Notes: a model not told the origin generated them from the sequence alone. A stretch of DNA of 30,940 nucleotides from Pseudomonadota bacterium (GCA_023395465.1 JAEWZE010000050.1:1-30940); one strand, 5' to 3'; shown: positions 8,647-19,174, counted from the stretch's first letter. Program-made: numbers and translations.

Positions 8647-9387
8647 TCAGCCGACCGCGGCGATCGCCTCGGGTTCGACCGCCTCCGCCAGGTCCCACAC
8701 GCTGCTGCCGGCCTTGCGCCGGATCGCCTCGACCCGCGCTTCGTGCAGCGCGAGTTCCTGCGCGGACACTTTGATCAAGGGCCGCGGCCCGGTGGCCGAC
8801 GCCGGCAGCGCGAAGCGGGCGGAACGGGCGCCGGCGGCCGGTTCGGCGGCGGCGAAGCCGATCTCGCCCTGGCCCGAGGTGAGCGCCAGCCAGGCTTCGG
8901 CCAGCAGCTGGGCGTCGAGCAGCGCGCCGTGCAGCTGGCGGTGCGAGTTGTCCACGCCCAGGCGCCGGCACAGCGCGTCGAGCGAGTTGCGCTGGCCCGG
9001 GTAACGCTGCCGCGCCAGCTCCAGCGAATCGAGCACGGTGACCCGTTCGCGCAGCGGCCGGTAGTCCGCGCCCAGGCGCGACAGTTCGTATTCCAGGAAG
9101 CCCATGTCGAAGGCGGCGTTATGGATCACCAGTTCCGCGCCATCGACGAAGGCGAGGAACTCGTCGACGATCTCGGCGAAGCGCGGCTTGTCGGCCAGGA
9201 ACTCCAGGGTCAGTCCCGTCACCTCCTGCGCGCCCATCTCGAACTCGCGGTCGGGATTGAGGTACTTGTGGAACGTGCGGCCGGTCGGGCGCCGTTCGAT
9301 CAGCTCGACGCAGCCGATTTCCACCACCCGGTTGCCCTTCTTCCATTCCAGGCCGGTGGTTTCGGTGTCGAGGATGATGTGGCGCAT
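8647..9387 (-). CDS. dnaQ: DNA polymerase III epsilon subunit (3'-5' proofreading exonuclease)
   Basis: DnaQ is the proofreading subunit of the replicative polymerase core. The 246-residue protein shows the DEDDh exonuclease motifs: DTETTG with Asp7 and Glu9, HNAAFDMGFL with Asp94, and HGALLDAQL with His153 and Asp158, matching E. coli Asp12, Glu14, Asp103, His162 and Asp167. The C-terminal tail after about residue 165, which in E. coli binds the alpha subunit, is present but diverged. The start at 9387 is the first Met and lies four residues before the first beta strand; the frame stays open further upstream, but that sequence is not DnaQ-like. It follows rnhA by 59 bp on the same strand, so cotranscription is likely. 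Confidence 0.96.
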   Translation of the reverse strand: MRHIILDTETTGLEWKKGNRVVEIGCVELIERRPTGRTFHKYLNPDREFEMGAQEVTGLTLEFLADKPRFAEIVDEFLAFVDGAELVIHNAAFDMGFLEYELSRLGADYRPLRERVTVLDSLELARQRYPGQRNSLDALCRRLGVDNSHRQLHGALLDAQLLAEAWLALTSGQGEIGFAAAEPAAGARSARFALPASATGPRPLIKVSAQELALHEARVEAIRRKAGSSVWDLAEAVEPEAIAAVG

Positions 9388-9446
9388 GTGCAGGCAGGCT
9401 CGGGATCTGGACTGGATGTACGAAAGGAAGTTGCAGGCGGTCGAAC

Positions 9447-9926
9447 TCAGCCGGGGCGACGCACGGGTTCGCGCAGCGGCGCCAGCTGGCCGGCGGCGCG
9501 CTGGCGAATCGCCTCGTCGCGCGCCAGCACGTCGACGCGTTCGTTGTCGGGGTCGCCGGAATGTCCCTTCACCCAGCGCCAGTCGATGCTGTGGCGGCGG
9601 CAGGCCTCGTGCAGGCGCTCCCACAGGTCGCGGTTCTTGACCGGGTCGCCACCGGAGGTCTTCCAGCCGCGCCGGACCCAGTTCGGCATCCACAGGGTGA
9701 TGCCCTGGCGCACGTACTGGGAGTCGGTGTGCAGCACCACCTCGCATGGGCGGCTGAGCGTTTCCAGCGCGGCGATCGCGGCCATCAGCTCCATGCGGTT
9801 GTTGGTGGTCAGCGGCTCGCCGCCCACCACCTCGCGCTCCTTCTCGCCGTAGCGCAGCAGCGCCGCCCAGCCGCCGGGGCCGGGATTGCCCAGGCAGGCG
9901 CCGTCGGTATGGATGCCCACGGTCAT
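9447..9926 (-). CDS. rnhA: Ribonuclease HI
   Basis: RNase HI cuts the RNA strand of RNA-DNA hybrids, removing primers and R-loops. The 159-residue protein has every catalytic residue: Asp8 (HTDGAC), Glu46 (NRMELMA), Asp68 (HTDSQYV), His122 (KGHSGDPDNE) and Asp132 (ERVDVLA), equivalent to E. coli Asp10, Glu48, Asp70, His124 and Asp134. The substrate-binding handle (WMPNWVRRGWKTSGGDPVKN) is present. The ATG (9926-9924) overlaps the TGA (9925-9923) of the upstream yafS-like gene by four bases, which suggests translational coupling. dnaQ follows on the same strand. In E. coli rnhA and dnaQ are divergent, so the arrangement here differs. Confidence 0.97.
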   Translation of the reverse strand: MTVGIHTDGACLGNPGPGGWAALLRYGEKEREVVGGEPLTTNNRMELMAAIAALETLSRPCEVVLHTDSQYVRQGITLWMPNWVRRGWKTSGGDPVKNRDLWERLHEACRRHSIDWRWVKGHSGDPDNERVDVLARDEAIRQRAAGQLAPLREPVRRPG

Positions 9927-10597
9927 GCGGCCGGCGCTCCGTGCGCGAGCGGCATGACCCGTCGCGAGCGCACCGGGGTCAGCGGGATGGCGCGCTTCTC
10001 GGCGCGCAGCAGGTAGGCCGCGCGCAGGCCCGGCCCCTGCTGCGGCACCGGCGAGACCTGCATGGTCCAGTTCGGGCCGATGCCCTGCGACACCGCGTCG
10101 GGCACCAGGCCGGCACGGCGCAGGCGCCTGCGCCAGGTCAGCGGCTCGGAGGCGCCGATCCCGCAGCCGCGCCAGCGCCAGCGGTACGGCGCCAGCGGGT
10201 TGAGCACGAACAGCCACAGCCGCCCGCCGTTCACCAGCAGCCGCGCCGCCTCGTCCAGCAGGACGGCGCCGCAGGCCCCTTCCGGCCGCGTCACGTGCTG
10301 CAGGACCACCGTGGCAAAGGCCTCGCTGGGCAGCGGCAGGGGCAGCCCGCAGGCGATCCGGCCCTGCCAGCGGTCCCCGCCCTGCGCCGCCAGGTAGAGG
10401 CCGCGGCCCGGACCTTCGGGGGTGCGCGCCACTGGGCCGCACCACAGCCAGGGCAGCCCGGGGCGGTCGGACAGCGCCAGGTCGACCGTGTCGTCCTCGC
10501 TGGCGAGCACGGCGCGGCCGGCATCGGTCAGGAACCAGTCGTGGACGGGGGTGGCGTCCGTTTGACGGACCGGGAGCTGGGCGGGCATGGTCGCCAT
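9923..10597 (-). CDS. YafS-like SAM-dependent methyltransferase domain protein
   Basis: This 224-residue protein has a class I methyltransferase-like C-terminal half: the segment LPSEAFATVVLQHV, then LLDEAARLLVNGGRLWLFVLNPLAPYRWRW, resembles motifs IV-V and the post-motif helix of the Methyltransf_11 type. A typical glycine-rich SAM motif I is not obvious in the N-terminal half (residues 35-75), so SAM binding may be degenerate. Its place between gloB and rnhA is the same as that of yafS in E. coli, which supports a YafS-type identity; the substrate of that family is unknown to me. Its stop overlaps the rnhA start (ATGA). It is divergent from gloB with only 29 bp between the start codons. Confidence 0.8.
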   Translation of the reverse strand: MATMPAQLPVRQTDATPVHDWFLTDAGRAVLASEDDTVDLALSDRPGLPWLWCGPVARTPEGPGRGLYLAAQGGDRWQGRIACGLPLPLPSEAFATVVLQHVTRPEGACGAVLLDEAARLLVNGGRLWLFVLNPLAPYRWRWRGCGIGASEPLTWRRRLRRAGLVPDAVSQGIGPNWTMQVSPVPQQGPGLRAAYLLRAEKRAIPLTPVRSRRVMPLAHGAPAA

Positions 10598-10626
10598 TCT
10601 AAAGGCAGCCGGACCCCGACCCGCCG

Positions 10627-11394
10627 ATGAAGCTCACCGCGCTCCCCGCGCTGGACGACAACTACATCTGGCACCTGGCAGCCCCGGACGGCCGCTGGCT
10701 GGCGGTCGATCCGGGCGACGCCGGCCCGGTCCTGGCGGTGGCCAGCGGCGGCCCGGCGCCGGAGGCGATCCTGCTGACCCACCACCATGGCGACCACGTG
10801 GCGGGCGTCGCCGAACTTCGTCGGCGCTGGCCCGGGGTGCCCGTGTACGGCCCCGCGGACCCGCGCATCGCCGGGATCGTCGACCATCCCGTCGGCGACG
10901 GCGACCGTCTCCAGGCCGGACCGTGGGCCTTCGACGTGCTCGCCGTGCCGGGCCATACCGCCAGCCATGTCGCCTTCCACGGCCAGGGGCTGCTGTTCTG
11001 CGGTGATACCCTGTTCAGCCTCGGCTGTGGGCGCCTGTTCGAAGGTACGCCCCGCGAGATGCTCGGCGCCATGGACCGGCTCTCCGCCCTGCCTGCCGCG
11101 ACCCTGGTCTGCTGCGGGCACGAATACACCCTGGCCAACGCCGCCTTCGCGCGCGTGGTCGATCCCGACAACGCGGCGCTCCGGCGCCGCCACGAAGAGG
11201 CCATCGCCATGCGCCACGCCGCACAGCCCACCGTTCCCTCGATCCTGGCCCAGGAGCTGGCCTGCAACCCGTTCCTGCGGATCGATGCGCCCGCCGTGCG
11301 CACCGCGCTGGCCGCGCGCGAACCGGCCGCGGGGCACGACCGGACAGACGCCTTCGCCGCGCTGCGGCGCTGGAAGGACGGCTTCCGCGCATGA
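10627..11394 (+). CDS. gloB: Hydroxyacylglutathione hydrolase (glyoxalase II)
   Basis: Glyoxalase II hydrolyses S-D-lactoylglutathione to D-lactate and glutathione, the second step of methylglyoxal detoxification in the cytosol. The 255-residue protein has the metallo-beta-lactamase signature THHHGDH (metal ligands His52, His54, Asp56, His57), His110 in VPGHT, the bridging Asp127 in FCGDTLF and His165 in CCGHEYT. The C-terminal glutathione-binding domain (VPSILAQELACNPFLR, then DAFAALRRWKDGF) is of the normal kind. It is divergent from the yafS-like gene. Its TGA overlaps the ATG of the transglycosylase gene (ATGA at 11391-11394), so the two are probably translated together. Confidence 0.97.
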   Translation: MKLTALPALDDNYIWHLAAPDGRWLAVDPGDAGPVLAVASGGPAPEAILLTHHHGDHVAGVAELRRRWPGVPVYGPADPRIAGIVDHPVGDGDRLQAGPWAFDVLAVPGHTASHVAFHGQGLLFCGDTLFSLGCGRLFEGTPREMLGAMDRLSALPAATLVCCGHEYTLANAAFARVVDPDNAALRRRHEEAIAMRHAAQPTVPSILAQELACNPFLRIDAPAVRTALAAREPAAGHDRTDAFAALRRWKDGFRA

Positions 11395-12674
11395 GGGCGC
11401 GGACCCTTGCCGGGGGCCTCGCGCTGCTGTGCGCGCTGGCTGGCCCGGCGCGCGCGAGCGACGACGCGGCGCTGCAGCCTGAAGGCGCGCCAGCCATCGC
11501 TCGGACGCCAGCCGGGATCGAGGTCTCCACGGATCCCGCCAGCACGGCAGTCGCCCAGGCCGCGACGTCCACCCCGCCCGGCGCCGGGGTCCTCGCCCTG
11601 CCGTCCGGGACGCGCAGCGGCCTGGACATCTACCGCAGGTTCCGCGAGGGCCTGTCCGACCAGGCCTGCGCGGCCGATGCCAGCGATCGCTGGCGGCGCC
11701 ACTTCGCCCATGCGCCAGGCCAGTTCGTCGCCCCGGGCAGCGACGTCCTGCCGCTGTTCGGCTACGTGGTGGACCGGCTGCGCGAAGTGCACCTGCCTAC
11801 CGAATACGCGCTGATCCCGTTCGTGGAAAGCGGCTACCGGCCCGGCGTGCGTTCGCCGCAGGGGCCGGCCGGCTTGTGGCAGTTCATCGCGCTGACCGCG
11901 CGCAACCACAAGGTGCCCGTGCGCGCAGGCTATGACGGCCGCCTCTCGCCGGTGGATTCGACCGAGGCCGCGGTGCGCTACCTGCGTACCCTGCACGGCA
12001 TGTTCGCCGGCGACTGGCGCCTGGCGGTGATGGCCTACAACGCCGGCGAATACCGCGTGCTGGGAGCCCTGCGGAAGGCGGGACAGCGTCCGGCCGCCGC
12101 CGACCCGGGCGCCCTGCCGATGCCGCAGATCACCCAGGCCTACGTGCGCAAGCTGCAGGCGCTGTCGTGCATTCTCGCCGAGGCTGGGGACGGCCAGGAC
12201 TGGCTGCAGGCGCTGGACCGGCCGGTGCCCGTGCTGACCGCGGCCACGGTCCCCGCGCAGGTGGCCTCGCTCGACGCGCTGGCGCGCGAGCACGGCGCCG
12301 ACCCGGTCCTGCTGCGCCGCCTGAATCCCGTCCACGGCCACGGCCGCATCGCGCGCCAGGGCGGCAACCCGCGGGTCCTGCTGCCGGCCACCCAGGCGAC
12401 GGCGATGGCCTCGAGGCCGGCCCCGGCCAGCGACACCGACATCTCCGACGCCATGGCCGACGCATCGGCCCTGATCGAACCCGCGCCGGCACGTACCCAT
12501 GTGGTGGCGCGCGGCGAATCGCCGTGGAGCATCGCCCGCCGCCATGGGCTGCGCGTGGCCGACCTGCTGGCGCGCAACGGCCTGGATGCGCGCAGCGTGC
12601 TGCGCCCGGGCATGGTGCTCTCGCTGGATCCCACCGGGGCCGCCGGGGCGGCCGCAGCGGTCATGGCAGAATAG
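11391..12674 (+). CDS. mltD: MltD-like lytic transglycosylase with LysM
   Basis: This murein hydrolase cuts the MurNAc-GlcNAc bond to leave a 1,6-anhydro end. Residues 1-22 look like a signal peptide (cleavage near ARA-SDD), so it acts in the periplasm. The SLT domain covers about 125-265, with the catalytic Glu146 in IPFVESGY, then PQGPAGLWQFI and MAYNAGEYRV. A degenerate LysM-like stretch lies near 285-325 and a clear LysM (THVVARGESPWSIARRHGL...) near 368-412. E. coli MltD is a lipoprotein, but the only cysteine in this signal region (ALLC) has Leu at -1, so a lipobox is unconvincing. The partner order gloB-mltD is also found in E. coli. Overlaps gloB by four bases. Confidence 0.9.
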   Translation: MRARTLAGGLALLCALAGPARASDDAALQPEGAPAIARTPAGIEVSTDPASTAVAQAATSTPPGAGVLALPSGTRSGLDIYRRFREGLSDQACAADASDRWRRHFAHAPGQFVAPGSDVLPLFGYVVDRLREVHLPTEYALIPFVESGYRPGVRSPQGPAGLWQFIALTARNHKVPVRAGYDGRLSPVDSTEAAVRYLRTLHGMFAGDWRLAVMAYNAGEYRVLGALRKAGQRPAAADPGALPMPQITQAYVRKLQALSCILAEAGDGQDWLQALDRPVPVLTAATVPAQVASLDALAREHGADPVLLRRLNPVHGHGRIARQGGNPRVLLPATQATAMASRPAPASDTDISDAMADASALIEPAPARTHVVARGESPWSIARRHGLRVADLLARNGLDARSVLRPGMVLSLDPTGAAGAAAAVMAE

Positions 12675-12700
12675 CGGCCGGTCCATATCGCGAGTCATCC

Positions 12701-13498
12701 ATGGGTTTCCTGCAGGGCAAGCGCGCACTCATCACCGGCATCGCCAGCCAGCGTTCGATCGCCAACGGCATTGCCGAGGCGATGCACCGCGAAGGCGCGG
12801 AACTGGCCTTCACCTACCAGAACGAGAAGCTGAAGTCCCGCGTCGAGGATGCGGCCGGCAAGCTCGGCGGCGGCCCGGTGTTCCCGCTCGACGTCACCGA
12901 CGATGCGCAGATCGCCGCGCTGTTCGACGATCTCGGCAAGCACTGGAGCGACGGCTTCGACATCCTCGTCCACGCCATCGCCTACGCGCCGCGCGAAGCG
13001 ATCGCCGGCGAGTTCCTCGACGGCCTGACCCGCGAGAACTTCGCGATGGCGCACGACATCTCGGCGTACTCGCTGTCGGCGCTGGCCAAGGGCGCGCGTC
13101 CGCTGATGCAGGGCCGGCAGGGCGCAATCCTCACCCTGAGCTATCTGGGCGCGGTGCGCACCCTGCCCAGCTACAACGTGATGGGCGTGGCCAAGGCGGC
13201 GCTGGAAGCCAGCGTGCGCTACCTCGCGCTCAACCTCGGCCCGGAGGGCATCCGCGTCAACGCGATCTCCGCCGGCCCGATCAAGACCCTGGCCGCGGCC
13301 GGCATCGGCGGCTTCCGCAAGATCCTGGGCCACGTCGAGGCCAATGCCCCGATCCGCCGCACGGTCACCATCGAGGATGTCGGCAACGCCGCCGCCTTCC
13401 TGTGTTCGGACCTCGCCTCGGGCATCACCGGCGAGGTCACCTACGTCGACGGCGGCTACAGCATCGTCGGCATGACCGGGCTGGACGCCAGCGAGTAA
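12701..13498 (+). CDS. fabI: Enoyl-[acyl-carrier-protein] reductase (NADH)
   Basis: FabI performs the last reduction of each fatty-acid elongation cycle, converting trans-2-enoyl-ACP to acyl-ACP with NADH, and is the target of triclosan-type inhibitors. The 265-residue protein is a short-chain dehydrogenase fold with the FabI nucleotide-binding variant GIASQRSIANGIA. The active site has Tyr148 (LSYLGA), Tyr158 and Lys165 (SYNVMGVAK), matching Tyr146, Tyr156 and Lys163 of E. coli FabI. It lacks the features of FabV or FabK. It starts 26 bp after the transglycosylase stop on the same strand, and a strong bidirectional hairpin follows 130 bp after its stop. Confidence 0.97.
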   Translation: MGFLQGKRALITGIASQRSIANGIAEAMHREGAELAFTYQNEKLKSRVEDAAGKLGGGPVFPLDVTDDAQIAALFDDLGKHWSDGFDILVHAIAYAPREAIAGEFLDGLTRENFAMAHDISAYSLSALAKGARPLMQGRQGAILTLSYLGAVRTLPSYNVMGVAKAALEASVRYLALNLGPEGIRVNAISAGPIKTLAAAGIGGFRKILGHVEANAPIRRTVTIEDVGNAAAFLCSDLASGITGEVTYVDGGYSIVGMTGLDASE

Positions 13499-13628
13499 GG
13501 CGGAACACGTTGCGTCCGGGCACGACAGCCCGCACGCGGCGCGAGTCCAGACGATCCTTCGCATTGCCGGACCACCCGGTCATGCGCGGGATCCCCGGTC
13601 GCCCGGGTCCCCCGGGTTTCGGAAGCAA

Positions 13629-13655
13629 AAAAGGCCCGGTCGAACCGGGCCTTTT
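13629..13655. terminator. Bidirectional rho-independent terminator between fabI and ppiD
   Basis: A perfect inverted repeat (AAAAGGCCCGG / CCGGGCCTTTT, plus a T-A closing pair and 3-base loop) is flanked by A-rich sequence on the left and TTTT on the right. It can end transcription of fabI on plus and ppiD on minus. The two genes are convergent, which fits. Confidence 0.88.
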
Positions 13656-13675
13656 CTGCGTCCGGCAGCGTGGGC

Positions 13676-15652
13676 CTACAGCTTCGACTCCACCACCGTC
13701 ACCTTCATCTGCCGCCGCAGCGCACGCTGCAGCGTCTGCGCGTCTTCGCTGCCGATCATGGCCGCCATCTGCTGGACGAACATGTCGCGCTCGGCGTCGC
13801 TGGCCTCGGAGCCATCGCCCGGGGTCACCTTGGAGATCGCGAACACCACCACGCTGCCGTCGGACAGCGCCACCTGTCCGGGCGAGACCTTGCCTTCCTC
13901 GGGCGCAGGCGCGCGGAAATAGGCTTCGGCGGCCGCCTCGTCCGGTACCGGGGTACCGCGCGGCATGCCCTGCAGGTCGCGCAGCTGCAACGAGGCGGCG
14001 TCCGCCAGCGACTGCAGCGTCTCGCCGGCCTTCAGCTTCTCCACCATCGCCTCGGCCTGCGCCTGTACGCGCCTGGACGCGCGGTCCGCGCGGATGGCGG
14101 CGACGATCCGCTCGCGCGCCTCGCCCACGGCCAGCGCGCGCTCGGGTTCGTGCCTGGTCACGCGGATGATCACGCTGCGGTCCGGGCCGACTTCGATCGG
14201 ATCGCTGGCAGTGTTGTCCTGCACCAGGCTCTCGGAGAACGCCGCACGCTGCACCGCGGGCACCGCAAGCACGCCTTCGCCCTCGCCCCGCGCGATCGGA
14301 CCTGCGGTCTGCACCTGCAGGCCGGCCTTCTTCGCCGCCGCGGTGAGCTCGGTGGGATTGCGGTAGACCTCGTCGACGAAGCTGCCGACCAGGTCGTTGA
14401 ACGCGCGCTCGCGATCGGCCTGCGCCTGTTCCTGCGCCAGCGTCTCGCGCACCTGCTCGAACGGCACCTGGTGTCCGGTCCGCACCTCGCGCAGCTGGAT
14501 CACGTGCCAACCGAACTCGCTGCGGACCGGATCGCTGACGCTGCCGGCCTCGGCGGCAAACACCGCGTCCTCGAACGGTTTGACCATGCCGCCGTCGCGG
14601 CGCACCCAGCCCAGGTCGCCCCCGTTGGCGGCCGAGCCCGGGTCGCCCGGATTGGCGCGCGCCAGCTCGGCGAAGTCCGCGCCCGCTGCGCGCGCCTGTT
14701 CGGCGATCTGTCGCGCCTTCGCTTCGGCCGCCTGCTGCGCGGACTCGTCCGCACCCTCTTCCACCGGCACCAGGATGTGCGACACCAGGCGCTGCTCGGG
14801 TTCGACGAAACGCGCCTTCTCCTGCTCGTAGCGCTGGCGCAGGGTGGCTTCGTCGGGTTCGGGCGCGGCTGGCAGCGAACTCGAGTCGAGTTCCACGTAC
14901 TCCAGCGTCACCTGTTCCGGCGCGCGGTATTCGTCGCGATGGGCGTCGTACCAGGCCTGGATCTCCGCCGCCGCCACCGCGCCGGTATCCGGCTCGGGCG
15001 CAGGCAGCACGACGAAGGCCACGTCGCGGCGCTCGCCCAGCAGGGCCATGACGCGATCGGTCTCGGACGGCGTGGTGAACGCGGATCGGGCGACCTGGCC
15101 GGCCAGCAGCCCGGCCTGCAGGTCCTCGCGCACCATCTCCTGGAAAGCGCGTGGCGAATAGCCCTGCGACTGCAGCGTCAGCAGGTAGCGCTGCTCGTCG
15201 AAGCGGCCATCGACCTGGAACGCCTGGATGCCCTCGATGGCTTCGCGCACGCGCGAATCGCCGACCGCCATGCCGTCGCGCACCGCGGCGAGCTGGAGCA
15301 CCTTGCGGTCGATCAGTGCCTCGAGCACCTCGCGCTTGGTCTCGGGCGATTCGAACGCGCGTGCGTCGAAGGCTTCGCCCTCGACCTGGCGGCGGCGCTG
15401 GCGTTCGGCCTCGAAGGCCTCGCGGAATTCCTCGGGGCTGACCTCCTCCGATTCCCAGGCCAGCCGACGTACCAGCCACCAGTCGGGCGCGCTGCGCCAC
15501 CACGACGGCTGCACTTCGACCTTGGCGGCATAGTTGGCGCCGCTCTGGAACAGGTACTGCTCCATGCCGAAGAACGCGAACGGAATGGCCAGGAGCGCGA
15601 CGATGACGATCGCGATCCAGCCGGACATCTTGTCTCTGAGAGTCTGCAGCAT
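13676..15652 (-). CDS. ppiD: Periplasmic folding chaperone PpiD (SurA N-terminal/parvulin domains)
   Basis: PpiD is an inner-membrane-anchored chaperone working near the Sec translocon exit. The 658-residue protein has a short cytosolic N-terminus (MLQTLRDKMSG), one membrane helix (WIAIVIVALLAIPFAFFGM, about 12-30), a SurA-like N-terminal chaperone region, and one parvulin domain around 265-365 (VSHILVPVEEG, ADFAELARANPGDPGSAANGGDLGW, FGWHVIQL). A long C-terminal region follows. The start at 15652 is chosen because it gives the family's opening; an in-frame ATG ten residues upstream (15682) is less typical. The gene is the last of the minus-strand quality-control block, but a strong terminator separates it from the tRNA genes, so it needs its own promoter; TAGACT at 15683-15688 is a weak -10 candidate. 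Confidence 0.93.
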   Translation of the reverse strand: MLQTLRDKMSGWIAIVIVALLAIPFAFFGMEQYLFQSGANYAAKVEVQPSWWRSAPDWWLVRRLAWESEEVSPEEFREAFEAERQRRRQVEGEAFDARAFESPETKREVLEALIDRKVLQLAAVRDGMAVGDSRVREAIEGIQAFQVDGRFDEQRYLLTLQSQGYSPRAFQEMVREDLQAGLLAGQVARSAFTTPSETDRVMALLGERRDVAFVVLPAPEPDTGAVAAAEIQAWYDAHRDEYRAPEQVTLEYVELDSSSLPAAPEPDEATLRQRYEQEKARFVEPEQRLVSHILVPVEEGADESAQQAAEAKARQIAEQARAAGADFAELARANPGDPGSAANGGDLGWVRRDGGMVKPFEDAVFAAEAGSVSDPVRSEFGWHVIQLREVRTGHQVPFEQVRETLAQEQAQADRERAFNDLVGSFVDEVYRNPTELTAAAKKAGLQVQTAGPIARGEGEGVLAVPAVQRAAFSESLVQDNTASDPIEVGPDRSVIIRVTRHEPERALAVGEARERIVAAIRADRASRRVQAQAEAMVEKLKAGETLQSLADAASLQLRDLQGMPRGTPVPDEAAAEAYFRAPAPEEGKVSPGQVALSDGSVVVFAISKVTPGDGSEASDAERDMFVQQMAAMIGSEDAQTLQRALRRQMKVTVVESKL

Positions 15653-15904
15653 TGGGCAAGCGGAGCCGGGACGTAGCCGCACAGTCTAACCGCTTGCCGG
15701 CGTGGGCGAGCGTACCCGCGCCGGAGATCGCGGCGGGTGGGCACCCGACCCTGCCGGACGATGCCAGTGGAGCGCTCCTCGGCCCGGATTCGCCCTGCTC
15801 TGGCAACGCCGGGCGGATGGAAAGGCGCGCGGGCGTCCCTGCTGTCCGACGCGTGCGGCGACCCGCCACCGCGCACCGCAACGGATGCTCCGAGATGCAC
15901 GCGC

Positions 15905-15939
15905 AAAAAAAACGGGCCCTGCATTCCTGCAGGGCCCGT
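15905..15939 (-). terminator. Strong rho-independent terminator after tRNA-Asp
   Basis: On the minus strand a 12-bp perfect stem (ACGGGCCCTGCA / TGCAGGGCCCGT) with a GGAA loop is followed directly by eight T residues. It begins 10 bases after the encoded CCA of tRNA-Asp and should end the hupB-tRNA-Val-tRNA-Asp transcript. Confidence 0.93.
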
Positions 15940-15948
15940 CGTATCGAA

Positions 15949-16025
15949 TGGCGGAGCGGACGGGACTCGAACCCGCGACCTCCGGCGTGACAGGCCAGCA
16001 TTCTAACCAGCTGAACTACCGCTCC
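15949..16025 (-). tRNA. tRNA-Asp (GTC)
   Basis: The minus strand folds as a 77-nt tRNA. The acceptor arms are GGAGCGG / CCGCTCC with discriminator G and an encoded CCA. The anticodon loop is CTGTCAC between CTGGC and GCCGG, giving anticodon GTC, and the T arm carries GGGTTCGAGTCCC. It is second after tRNA-Val, 45 bp downstream, with no terminator between them. Confidence 0.97.
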
Positions 16026-16070
16026 GCGCTTTGATCTTGAAACCTTTCCCCGGTCAGCGCCCCGTTTGCC

Positions 16071-16145
16071 TGGTGGGTGCTGAGGGTTTCGAACCCCCGA
16101 CCCTCTCCGTGTAAAGGAGACGCTCTACCGCTGAGCTAAGCACCC
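16071..16145 (-). tRNA. tRNA-Val (TAC)
   Basis: The minus strand gives a 75-nt cloverleaf with acceptor GGGTGCT / AGCACCC, discriminator A and encoded CCA. The anticodon loop TTTACAC between TCTCC and GGAGA gives anticodon TAC. It lies 35 bp after the hupB stop on the same strand with no hairpin between, so it is probably cut from a shared transcript. Confidence 0.97.
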
Positions 16146-16180
16146 TTGGCACTTGGTGACTTGGGGAACTCAGGAGCCGC

Positions 16181-16459
16181 TCAGTTTACTGCATCCTTCA
16201 GCGCTTTGCCAGCCTTGAATGCAGGATTGTTGGAAGCCGGGATTTCGATCGGCTCCTTGGTGCGCGGGTTCAGACCGGTGCGCGCAGCCCGGGCCTTGAC
16301 CGAGAAGGAACCGAAGCCAACCAGGTTGACGGCGTCGCCACGCTTGAGCGCCGCGGTCACCGCTTCGAGCACCGCGTCGAGCGCGCGGCCGGCGTCGGCC
16401 TTGGACAGCCCCGCCTTGTCGGCGACCTGGTCGATCAATTCACTCTTGTTCACTGGCAT
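16181..16459 (-). CDS. hupB: DNA-binding protein HU-beta
   Basis: HU is a small dimeric nucleoid protein that bends DNA without strict sequence choice. The 92-residue product starts MPVNKSELIDQVADKAGLSK and has the HU signature GFGSFSVKARAARTGLNPRT followed by the Pro-containing DNA-binding arm (PASNNPAFKAGKALKDAVN). The start at 16459 matches the family and has GGAG about ten bases upstream; the frame is open further back, but with non-family sequence. The order lon-hupB is common in gammaproteobacteria. Two tRNA genes follow on the same strand before the first terminator. HU rather than IHF is supported by the length and by the missing IHF-specific residues. Confidence 0.96.
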   Translation of the reverse strand: MPVNKSELIDQVADKAGLSKADAGRALDAVLEAVTAALKRGDAVNLVGFGSFSVKARAARTGLNPRTKEPIEIPASNNPAFKAGKALKDAVN

Positions 16460-16567
16460 GTTGGACACTCCATTGCGGACCGCGGCCCGCCTTGCTGGGG
16501 ACCAGGTTTGTCGACGGGGAATCCCGCGACGCCGCCTGGCCATGAGGATGCTTGAAGAATCCGCGGC

Positions 16568-16573
16568 ATTTTA
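16568..16573 (-). promoter_or_regulatory. Candidate -10 element for hupB
   Basis: TAAAAT on the minus strand lies about 110 bases before the hupB start in an otherwise GC-rich gap. No good -35 hexamer is found at 16-18 bases, so this is only a candidate. Confidence 0.25.
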
Positions 16574-16735
16574 CGCGGTGGCTCCGCCAAATACGACAGC
16601 AGGCGGATGCCGGATCGGACCATATCGTGCTGGATTGCAGTTCGTGAGTCCGGCGTGAAGCCGGTCGCCACCTGCGGACCGCGCGCAGGCACGTCCGGCG
16701 GCGCCGCCTCCCGGGAGAAGCGGCGCAGCCAGGAC

Positions 16736-19174
<2,439 letters not shown>

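Noticed and set aside
10662..12728. A 688-codon minus frame opposite gloB and mltD
   Set aside because: It spans two well-defined genes on the other strand and reads as Arg/Gly/Ala-rich shadow sequence.
13670..15676. A 668-codon plus-strand frame opposite ppiD
   Set aside because: ppiD has clear domains, and the opposite frame is His/Arg/Leu-rich with no motif, so it is a codon-usage shadow.
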